Assembly: GCA_903813345.2 (NCBI GenBank)
Contig: CAIIXF020000003.1
Span: 17,870,931 to 17,934,930 of the forward strand
Length of the DNA stretch: 64,000 nucleotides
Reading direction: 5' to 3'
Source: Owenia fusiformis
Lineage: Eukaryota; Annelida; Polychaeta; Sabellida; Oweniidae
Shown here in pieces: positions 1-10,800 of the stretch. The first letter of the stretch is position 1. The number at the start of each line of letters is the position of its first letter. The position numbers and the translations under genes are program-made. The notes under the pieces were generated by a model. The model was not told the origin of the DNA, ran no database searches, and saw only the letters and a program-made list of their open reading frames with translations.

Positions 1-3000
1 ATCCAACACAACGGCCAGTCTGTGCACCAATCATTGTCCCATGACCTGTAATTAAAAATAAAAAAATAAAACAAGATATGAATGTAAAATATGAATGTAA
101 ATTATGGTGAAATTGCACTGTGATAGTTTTTACAAATTATTCAAACATGCCAAGTGTGTCTCAGCCAATCAGCTTAAAGCATTTCAGTGTGTTAATTTAT
201 TGATATATGCATGAAGATGATTTTCCAGTGCATTTAATTTTTGATAAATGCACAGACTGAGCAGTACTATTCTTTCAAAAGGGGTGACAGCATATCATCA
301 GTGTGTTCATTTCAGTCAATGCTATGATTTTCCAAACAAGTTTTCATAATTTTTCTTCAACAAATTAATTATTTCATTTCCTATAATATTTTGACAAACA
401 AACCTGTATCAATCGTTTTCATACAAATATCAAGTGTAACCCAACACCCCTAATATTTCTTGATAATAAACTTGTCCAAAACATATAAAATTTAATTTAT
501 TCAAAGACAACAACCTTGTAGATGTAAATAGTGAGCTGTTCTACTTTATCATTGACCAGAGTCATGTTTGAATTGCAATAAAAAATCATGTATCATTCTA
601 TATTGGATATAAAAGCATTCGTGTATGTACTAACCCATTCTGATAATGCACTCAGGCTTCGCCTTCGTGCATTATGTGTATGGGTTAGTACATACACTCA
701 TGCTTTTATATTTCCAATATAGAATGCTAAATGATTCTTTATTCCTTAATTCAAGAATAGTTAATGGTACAATTAAAGTAAGCATTGCTAAGGTTATGAA
801 TGAGACCTGAACATGAACCTGAACATTTTCACAGTAAACTTTGAAGTAACTTTTGCATTAAACCCAGGGGGGGGGAGATTTCTGAAAGTTCAAAGATGAA
901 ATTCAATCATTTAGGCACCAACTCAACTACTTGGTATTCAGATTCAGCGGAATTTCATGTGAGAGTGTAATGTGTGTTGGGGACCTCACAGAGGGACTAT
1001 CTTACACTTTACACCACCTGCATTAAACCCTAAAATCATATTGTTCATGATGGTTGCCAAAGAATCATTACCTATACTTAATTCTAAAATACAGTAGTCA
1101 AATTTTACCTGAAAGACTGTCATAAGACTTGCCGCTGCCACGTTTAGTCCATGCAACGTCAAAGGAGGCTTTATTTCTTGTCTCACCAGTTTTTCTGAAA
1201 ACATACATTTGAGTTGTAAAATATGTTCACATTTACATTTTAATTTAATTGAATTGTTGTAGTGGTCAGGGTCAGGCCCCATTCTGGTTTAATTGTACTT
1301 GTAAAGTATGACTGTCTTACAATGGCTTCACTGTATTGGTCAGACCTCAAACAAAAATGGATTTGCTGTACTGATATGAACACATTCAAAAATATTTAAC
1401 TGTACTGGTCACTGTTTGACTGTCCAACAAAGCTACAACAGTTTCACTGTACTGGTCAGAATAAATTTTATAATGGCTTAACTGTACTGGTAATAGTATA
1501 ACACTCTTAATGGTTTCCCTGTACTGGTCAGAACATATTCTATAATTGTTCAACTGTATTGGTCATAGGATGACTGTCCTACAATGGTTTCACTGTATTG
1601 GGAATAGCTTATTTTTCAATGGTTTCACTGTATTGGTCATAGCTGCTTATTATACAATGGTTTCACTGTATTTGTCATAGTCTGACAAGATTCTGCAATG
1701 GTTTCACTATATGGTTTAAGTTTGTTCTACAATGGTTTCACTGGTTAGATCACATTCTACAAAGGTTTTACTGTACTGGTCAGATCACATTCTATAATGG
1801 TTTCACTGTACTGATTTAAGTTTGTTCTACAATGGTTTCACTGGTTAGATCTAACTTAGATCACATTATACAAAGGTTTTACTGTACTGGTCAGATCACA
1901 TTCTATAATGGTTTCAGTGTACTGATTTAAGTTTGTTCTACAATGGTTTCACTGGTTAGATCTAACTTAGATCACATTCTACAAAGGTTTTACTGTACTG
2001 GTCTGAAAATTCTATAATGGTAACATTGGTTTCCAACAGTACTGATTTAAGTTTATTACTGGTTAAGGTTTGTTCTACAAGGGTTTTACTGTACAATGTA
2101 GAATGTGCAGTACAGTAAAACCCTTGTAAACCATTGTTACAATGGTTTAATTTTACTGGTTTAAGTTTGTTCTACAAAGGTTTTACTGTACTGGTTAGAG
2201 CACATTCTACAATGGTTTCACTGCTGGTTAGATCAGTATCAAAAATGATCAATTATCAATTCACAAAAGTATAGTATGCTCATACTCCCTTTCTTACAAA
2301 AATAAGTGAAAATCCATGTCATTTACTTACTCATAATGTGCCCCTGCTTCTGCAACACGAGCTTCAGAAACAGACCCATCAGCTACCTCCTTGATCACTT
2401 CTCCAACAGCATGTTCTCTTTTGGACAGCATGCACTGAGATACTGGTGGTACATTCAAGGCAGACAAGAGGGAATTCACATGGTACTCCCCTAGACCAGT
2501 ATGGATCATTCCTGAAGCAAGGATCAATATACATTTTAGATGAGAAATTTGAAAAAATGAAGTTTATTTTGGAAAGGGGTGTGAACAGATGACAAATATC
2601 AACATGCAATTGGTATATACAGGCTATAAATTCAGAGACTTAGTGTCATGTGTGCAAAGTAAGCAGCTGCGAAAATTAAATGTTTACCTAAAACATCCTC
2701 GATTTTCAATATTTTTTGTCACGAACAATAAATACACAAGCAAAATGCTGAATTCTAGCCACTGAAAATCATCAAGTTAAAGTACTTGGTGTACTCTACT
2801 CGATGTTTTTAATACATGTTCCGGGGCCTATGAGTTAAACAGTACATGTGTTGAACATGTTTCACTTAAAATTGTCATTCAGATATTAATATTTTATTTG
2901 TAATACTGCACATGGATGAACCGTGGTATAAAGTTCAAATTAACCAATCAAATTCATATATATAATAATGGTATGTTACATCCATAAAATCAGCACAATT

Positions 3001-3747
3001 CAGAGGTTATCTTTGTGGTAGACATGGGGACATTTTATCATTTTTTCAAGATAAATTAATGTCTCACTTTATGCATTTACTGCACTGATCTGTCAATTGA
3101 GCCTAAAATCTAGCTTTGTTACAAAAAAATTAACAATTTTTAATGAAATGTCCCCATGTACCTTTTGTTCAAGTACATTAAAATATATGCATACCTGTAA
3201 CCAATTTTTGATTAACATCAAAAACTCGATCCTGCTTTTTCCCTGTACTAATAACTGATATCTTATCACAGAGAGAATTGCTGCATTTAATGTGAAGATA
3301 TGACCCAAGGCCTCTTTTGGTTTCACTAACAATGTCAGACAAGTTTAGTGGAGTTTTACATGTGTTACAACCTGACTTTAATCCATCTGCCATATGGCCA
3401 AGTTCCACAACTCGTTGACCAACCCTCCAGTTGGTGTCATAGGCCATCAACTCTACTCCATCAAACGTGAACTTCTTTTTACCAGATGTATGCACTTCCT
3501 CTGTTTTTATTATATGAGATAGATCCGGTGTTTTTGAAGAATATGAATGATCAGATAATGGAGGGTAAATGACTTCATTCCCGTCTGCCTCAGAGTCAGA
3601 GTTCTGGTCTAGGCCTAGTCCGAAACCAATATTGAATGAAGATTCAGATTTAGATTTAGAGTTCCACCGTTCTTTTTGCGAGGAAGAAATGTGTTGAAGA
3701 CGTTGTTTTTGAGCAGTTGACTTAAATCCGTACGTTAACTTTGGCAT
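1..3747 (-). CDS. Mutator-like transposase-domain protein (partial, 4 exons, runs off left edge)
   Basis: Exons, 5' to 3' on the minus strand: 3747-3195, 2511-2331, 1194-1109, 45-1. Phases join exactly (1, 2, 1). The start is the ATG of MPKLTYGFKSTAQKQ. After a Ser/Lys/Asp-rich leader of about 100 residues comes a zinc-knuckle block (GCNTCKTPL, then CSNSLCDK about 25 residues on) with the signature RGLGSYLHIKC. Exon 2 carries GLGEYHVNSLLSALNVPP. Exon 3 read in the spliced frame gives FDVAWTKRGSGKSYDSLSG, and exon 4 continues HGTMIGAQTGRCVG. This order (Cys block, 'nMPP' block, 'W-x-KRG...SG-HG' block) is that of the metazoan Mutator-like transposase domain. The catalytic C-terminal part lies outside the window, so activity cannot be judged. 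Three introns are unusual for a young element and suggest an old or domesticated copy. The gene is antisense and just upstream of the visible polycystin exons, probably inside one of that gene's introns. Confidence 0.82.
594..726. repeat. Palindromic MITE-like hairpin
   Basis: Two arms of about 60 bp are inverted copies of each other. The left begins CATTCTATATTGG and the right ends CCAATATAGAATG. The arms share the stretch TATGTACTAACCCAT / ATGGGTTAGTACATA and meet near CTTCGCCTTCG. It lies in the intron before the last visible Mutator-like exon. It resembles the hairpin at 4534-4648 in layout but not in sequence. There is no coding content. Confidence 0.75.
1320..2235. repeat. Degenerate tandem repeat (TACAATGGTTTCACTGTACTGG type)
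   Basis: More than twenty imperfect copies of a roughly 35-50 bp unit built on 'CTACAATGGTTTCACTGTACTGGTCA'-like words fill most of an intron of the Mutator-like gene. Some copies form a higher-order block in which GATCTAACTTAGATCACATT recurs. Near 2080-2140 two units face each other and make a small inverted repeat. The unit shares the 'ACTGTA' ends of the GTTCCACTT element family (14370-14900). No gene is seen in it. Confidence 0.75.
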
Positions 3748-4533
3748 GTTGAAAGTAATTTAGTGAAAATAATGCAAAATAGGAGCAAAATTCGAAATCA
3801 CTTTGAAAAAAATTGAAACCGGAAGTGACGAAATTTGTCGACGAGATGTTGTAAAATCATTGATTTGGTGAACAAAACACAACAGAAATCATTTTATTAC
3901 CACTATCCACTTTTTATATAATTATTTTACAGTATTTACACCAGATATTCATTTATTTTAACAAAATAATAGTTGAAGTGAAAGTCGTAATCGTAAAAAA
4001 AATCGACCAAACTACGGTGCGCAGTAGCTGCGCGGTAGGTTCAAATTATGATCAGGGAACATCCTTAACATGGAAAAGTTGGAAAAGTTCCTAAAACAAC
4101 AGACGATTTTGTGAAAACAACCTGTGAAAATCGCCTGTTGCCTGCTGCTAATGAAACCCCTGCTTAATGGACCAATGACAATTAGTTTTCATTCTAAATC
4201 GTGTCATTTTATAAAGTAGTTTAATGTCTTGTTACAATGTTGTATCAACTGTTGTCTTCTTGAATGTTAAAAATTAGTCCACGACTCCACATTAAGTATA
4301 TTGTATATACAGTATTATATATATATGTATTACATACCCAGCGAAGCATTTGTATTGAAGTCAATGGAGCTGAAGGTCGGCTATATATTCCTGTATAGCC
4401 GCCAAACCTTTTACCATGACAATCTTATGACGTCATTGGGACGTCATGTTTCATTTCTTCCTAATTTCACTCGCACACAGACACGTTGCGTCATTGATAT
4501 AACGTAGCCATGATATAAAAGTATGTAATACAA

Positions 4534-4648
4534 CAGTTATGTCCGTATCATTGAATATATGCCTTGGTCTGTCGTAATATAACCCTCGCAAGCTCAGGCT
4601 ATATTGGTGACAGACCTCAGGAATATATTCAATGATAGGGACATAACT
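4534..4648. repeat. Palindromic MITE-like hairpin
   Basis: The left arm starts CAGTTATGTCCGTATCATTG and the right arm ends with the inverted copy CAATGATAGGGACATAACTG. The arms are about 50 bp around a short centre with CTCGCAAGCTCAGG. It lies in intron sequence about 160 bp before the first visible polycystin exon. The rest of 3748-4810 holds the 5' flank of the Mutator-like gene and AT-rich sequence with no supportable exon. Confidence 0.7.
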
Positions 4649-4810
4649 GCTAAGAATAGAATAATAGTTCGATCTGGGATAATATAGCGCCAATATATAT
4701 TTGCTGTGTAAGGCGTCACATTTTTGAACAGCTTCCCTTCAAAGAAGTTATGATACCCCAATTGTAATTGTTCATTTGAACACTGTGAAATAGGTGGAAA
4801 TGTTTTTCAG

Positions 4811-7800
4811 CTTAGCAACTATGATACTCTATGGTACTGGATGAACACTACATTGTTCGACTTATTGTATGATGATGATTTCCCAGGATTCATCTCCACC
4901 AAGGCAGCCTATCTGGTGGGAGCTGCCAGACTTCGACAACTCCGTGTCAAACAAGGTAACACAATATATACCAGGGGAATAGCCAGGAATTGTCAAGGGA
5001 TGTGTGATTATTTGCGTTTGCATCACTCCGAGCGAAGCAAGCTCCAAAAAGGGGAATATGGAGGTTCATCCACAGAAATTTTTGAAAATTTACATTGTTT
5101 TTGGTGCATTCTGAGCATTTTGAACTATGGCCTAATTTGTTAATATTTTTTCAACAAATTTTACAAAATTTCTTTTTTCTTTTTTGGGGGAGTGGGGGAT
5201 GTGATTGCACTCATCGCACCCCACTGGCTATGCCCATGTATACAGTAATAAATCAATATAATTGTGATCAATTTGTTGTCCCACTCTGGCTGCCTAGATG
5301 AAGAAATATTGTGAATCTGTCAAACTACATGCATACATCATCAATCCACATCATGTTTTCCTGGTCCATAATCCTTTTGTGTGCAATGTCCATTATATTG
5401 TCACTCTACTCCAGTTGCCAACAGTGTGGTCAAGTTACATTTTATTGTTGAGCACCATCACTGAAAAACAAGTTACTTATTGGGAAAATCATGTATGTGA
5501 TTGCGTGTTGTCTCTTGCAGATGGGCACTGCGTGCCTGCATATGTCTGGTTGGGGTCTGGTTGGGGGGGGGGGGGGGGGGGGGTAGGTGCCCCATCTTGT
5601 CATCAAAATGCCAGGAAAACTACTTGCTGTTCAATGATTTGATTAGGTTGTAAGAATGCTGGGTAAATTACTTGGAGATCATTTTGATTTTTCATTAAAG
5701 AAATGTGATATTTATCACTGGGTATATACATTGTTCTCTACATACTTTGAGGTGGTTGATGCACTGATGGTTGTTGCACTGGTAGTTGTTGCACTGGTGG
5801 TTGTTGCACTGGTGGTTGTTGCACAGGTTGATACATAGGTGGTTGAGCCTGTGGTGGTTGACACATCCCAGGTTGTGCCTGCATTTGTGGTTGATACACA
5901 GGAGGTTGTTGAGGATAATATCCAGCTGGCTGTTGTTGTTGGGGTCCAATGTTGAGAACAGTCACAGCAGGCGTTGTTGTTGTACATGTACTCACACACG
6001 TTTGTGTAACATAGCCAGTGGACTGAATGATTAATAAATGTATTACTTCAATTAATCGATTCAAATAAGTAGACAAATTTTTCATTTAGGTGTAGAGGTA
6101 TTCACTTTTTGTTTAAAAAAGATTAAGGGCTGAGTCAATATTTCAATGTTGGTTTAAAATGTAATTAACTATATTAGGGGGAGGGGGTAAAAACTATTCA
6201 ATGAGGTGACAAACATTGACTTCTGTGAATCTAATTTTTGACTTTTGTGAAAAGGAGAGGGGTGCTAAGACCTTACTAAATTAATTTCATTTTTTGATGA
6301 CCATTGAAATATTGACCTCTGGCCCCTTAGTTCAAAGAGATTCTTATATGATGCAAACTAGAAATATAGAAATGGAGTTTTGAGACATGGGTTTTGCAAT
6401 ACAGAAATAGAGTTTTGAGACATGGTTTTTGCAATACAAAAATAGCATTTTTGAGACATGGGTTTTGCAATACAGAAATGGAGTTTTGAGACATGGGTTC
6501 TACAATACAATACAGTCATGGATATTTTGAGCCATAGAAAACATGTCATTTGATACATGGGTTTTGCAGTACAGAAATGGAGTATTGAGACATGGGTTCT
6601 ACAATACAATACAGTCATGGATATTTTGAGCCATAGAAAACATGTAATTTGATACATGGGTTTTGCAATACAGTAATGGAGTTTTGAGACATGGGTTCTA
6701 CAATACAATGCAGTCATGGATATTTTGAGCCATAGAAAACATGTAATTTGATACATGGGTTTTGCAATACAGAAATGGAGTTTTGAGACATGGGTTCTAC
6801 AATACAATACAGTCATGGATATTTTGAGCCATAGAAAACATGTAATTTGATACATGGGTTTTGCAGTACAGAAATGGAGTTTTGAGACATGAACTTACTG
6901 AACGGCAGCATGTTGCAATACTTGCAATGACAATTCCAATCACGCAGAACAGACCCTCAACCAATGACACGATTATAAATGTGACATCAAAGGCATACAT
7001 CAATCCGTCCCCTAACTAAAAGTAAAGAGGATAATTGTATGTAGAGAATTTTATTTGTTTTCCAGACAGGGTTGTATCAATTCTGTTAAATGTCTTTAAC
7101 AGAAGTACAATTACATGCAATTTTCTTCTTCAAATATTATAGGCATACAGTTACATGAAGTACTTTAATTCGATGCCAATTTAATATCACATGGAGAAAA
7201 ATTGAGGACATCATCCTTAGTTGGTTTTATACATGTATACATGTTTATACATGTTTACAGAGACTGTTTTTTATCTCACCATCAAGAAATATAGTTACAT
7301 TTTGCTATGACCACCATTTTTGCAACTGATATTCATTGTACAGTAATTAATTGTAGTTTTCAGCATGAGAAAAAGTCAAATTCTGCACCAAATTCTGCAT
7401 GAAATCCCAAAATCCACGATAAATTCTGCAAGCAATGGTAAATTGAACTATCATGAAATTGCACGGAATTCAAATTTTTTGACCTGTAATCTTTAATCTC
7501 AACGGTGGAAGTTTGAGAATTTTAAACAGATTTAACATTTCTACTTGGAAATCCTCAAACCACCAGTTCCTGATTATAAATGACAGTCTTTGGGTGTCAA
7601 GGTGAGTGACAAATATGAGATGAGATGGTTGGCTTGAAATATTTCCTGCAAAATTCCATGCAAAAAATCAAATTCTGCAAAGATTTTGAAATCAAAAATC
7701 CTGCGGTGACGAGGAATCACAGAATTCTAGTTAATGTGTGATTAGCAGAATCTGTAACAATCGTTCCACTTCAAGATGGTGACATTTTATTCCTTATGAT

Positions 7801-10800
7801 TTATCAATAGTGTTTTATTATTATTTCATCTCACCTCTTCATCATCCTCATAAAAAGAGTAGAAATAGAGGGGTCGATCCACTGCAGCTGCTATAACCCC
7901 AAGTAAAAGTTGAGCAGCACAGCCAGAACATATGTTAACAATACACATTACCAGGAATCCATTCACCTGCAAACAATAACTCTGTACTGGCCAATCAAAT
8001 GGGAAAAACTTGATATTTACAAAATAAAGCTAAAAAGGTTTGGGTTACAACCCCTCTTTTCATCTAGATCGGTGCAACACTAAAAATGTTATATCATCTA
8101 ATTTATTAGACACCCTGTATTGTTTGTATTTTAGAGATTGGGTCACATCTGGTTAACATTTGACCTGTTCAAAACATTATTTATTCCATTTTGATCTAAA
8201 TTTCCTTTCCCTATCAGAAGGTAATGCTCGGTGAGAACGCTTAATATTAATGCAAGGAATGCTAAAAATTTATGCTGTCACAGTCATAAAGCAAAGTAGT
8301 CCCTTAGTTTATAACTAGACTCTGCGTGCAGGGTAAGTGAAGACCATTAAGAGAGAGGGGAATATGACTGTGTAGGCTATAATAAAACACAATACAATAA
8401 TACATAATACAATACTTCCTCAAGTTATTGAGATACGTACAGCTCTGCTTGCATCTTGGATATTCATGTGTTTGATCCTCCCAGCCACAATTCCGAGTGC
8501 ACCGGTGCTAATATGAAACTGAAAATAAATCCAAGCTTAAGAGCTCCATTAAGACATATAGCAAAGAAAATTTTGTCTATCCAAATACCTATCTCAGTGG
8601 CATTAAGCATGTAAGAACCTTTAAATGGGAATACCTTTTTTGGTACCAGTGGCAGTCTGAATAGACAGAACTATGCCTGTACATCTGTTCAGATGAGCAA
8701 ATTGAATTTAAAGATTAATGAATAACTTGTTGTTAAAGTATTGACCATAAATAAATTGAATATCTTACCAGGAGTCCCACCCATAATCCAGTTCCAATGT
8801 AAGCCATTGTAAATGATTTAACAAGGGCCACAATACCAAGAACGATGCTAAGCACACCTCCTAGAATCATGAGTATCCCCAAAGCCATGGATATCTTAGC
8901 CATGTAACGCCCATGTAGACTGTCAACTGGAACTTCTTGGCCGGAACCATCCAATACGACACCATCCTCAGTCAAAAGTCTCTCTTGACGTCGCCTGGCT
9001 AGTGAAATCATTATCAAGCCTTAATTTAATGGCCTCTGTAATCAACAATTGTGATTTATATAGCAAGCTACTTTTACAATTAAAATATTTGAGTAGAAAT
9101 TGAAATGTGTAAAATGATGATATAAAGGGTGTTCACTAAGTAATGACACTAGGTCTTCCATTTTGTCAAATTTTAAGGAATCTTGCTTAAATTTTCAGCA
9201 TGTCTTAAAAGTGTAATTGTGAGTTTATTTGAAAAGTTTTAAAGCTTTTGGCCTCCAAACAATGAAATAATAGTTACCATAGCAACTTGGTGACAGGTGC
9301 GTTGACACAGACATCAATTTTACTCAATTTTGATGAAACGATGTTTAATATGATGGGATTTTACATGATTTTGAGCTATGTATTCTCTGTTAAATTTATA
9401 CCAGTTGGTTATTTAAAATATGTCCTGTATAGTGGTTACATTCATAGTATGGCCATTGGCCCATTCATAGTATGACAACATATGATAATAGTCTTAGTTG
9501 GGTTTACGAAAAACACCGACCGCCGACCATCGACCAGTCACTCTCCACAGTTGGGTACATGTGGTCGGCTGACGGTCTTTTACATAAAGATGAAAAAATG
9601 CAAAATTAGAACTAAAACTAAAACTGGGAATCCAATGACTATAGTACCTTTACTAGGTCGTGATTTAAAAACGTATAATTAATCATTTCAAATCAAGATG
9701 AAAACGTTACATCGTCGTGGTGTGTAATGTCATATTTTTAAGTGATGTTTCAGTTGTTAGAAGACCAATTTCATCCTGGTTTAGTCACTTTGGAAAAAAA
9801 CGCACGTAACATTGCATTAAGTTCATTCATATGAAACGCAATAACAAAAACACACAAACATCGTCGATGTTGACGTCATAACGTTATGTTTGATTTCTCA
9901 GTTGTTAAATGTCAACTGGTAAAAACTACATTTGATATGACAAAAAAAGCTTTCTAATGGTGTACTGAAATGGTAAGTCACTTTTAATCCCAATAAGAGA
10001 ACGCATGTAGCATTATATCGTGTTCAGTATTCAGTAGGCTATGACGATAACAAATCATTTTTGTTTCGAAATTGTTAAACCTGCACATCGCTCCAAAATG
10101 CAATATGTTGACATATATTGTTTTTACATTTTCAAGCTCTAATATAAAGTTTATGTAAATAAAAATTGTTCTTTCTGCATAATATCAAATAACAATCATT
10201 TAGTTAAAAAAAAAAAAGTTTGTGCGGGTTTCGAACCCGGGCCTCCTGCTTACTGAGCGACAGACTACAGCAAGGCCACCGATGTATTATGAATTTTCGG
10301 AGTAATTAAACTCGACTTTTTTAATGCTATAATTCGGAAGTGACGTCACATTCTTAATTTAGAAACCTTTCCAGAGGGGGAGAAACACCAGGGTTCAAAG
10401 ATGACATACGAATGTAAATCTGAATTGAGATGACATTATCGCTGATTGGTCAAAAGTCGACAAACAAATGACGTCATTGATGGCGGTTTCAAAATTTTCG
10501 AAATACGCTTCGAATAATATTATGTTCATTTCTGGCGTGTTAACCAATATCATATAGCTTCTCATTTCACATCAAGATAAGGAAAGGTGTACGGAATATG
10601 CCTTTGTCAATTAAAACATCCCATCGAAGTGTAATATTTGATAACTAGCCGATGAAAATTCGAACGAACGAAGATGGTAAGCAAGAGAGGTAATTATGTC
10701 TGTCATCTTAAAACTCTGGGGCCTTCCCTCCTCTTAAACCTTTCCAAAATCATATCGTCGTCACCAATCGAAGTAATTCGATGAACAATCTTTGAAATGA

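Noticed and set aside
1109-1282. Reading the third Mutator-like exon as EKLVRQEIKPPLTLHGLN
   Set aside because: This longest open frame is off by one. The phase from exon 2 gives KTGETRNKASFDVAWTKRG, which matches the family and continues into exon 4.
5540-5585. Poly-G tract as a G-quadruplex regulatory feature
   Set aside because: A single homopolymer in intron sequence next to a MITE. Length is prone to sequencing error and there is no supporting context.
6358-6855. 165-codon minus-strand open frame
   Set aside because: It consists only of the 99-bp intronic tandem repeat, whose length keeps the frame open. It lies between two validated exons of the four-TM gene.
10218-10281. A functional tRNA gene
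   Set aside because: The box B and terminator are good, but no acceptor stem or proper D arm can be formed. It is kept only as a tRNA-like segment.
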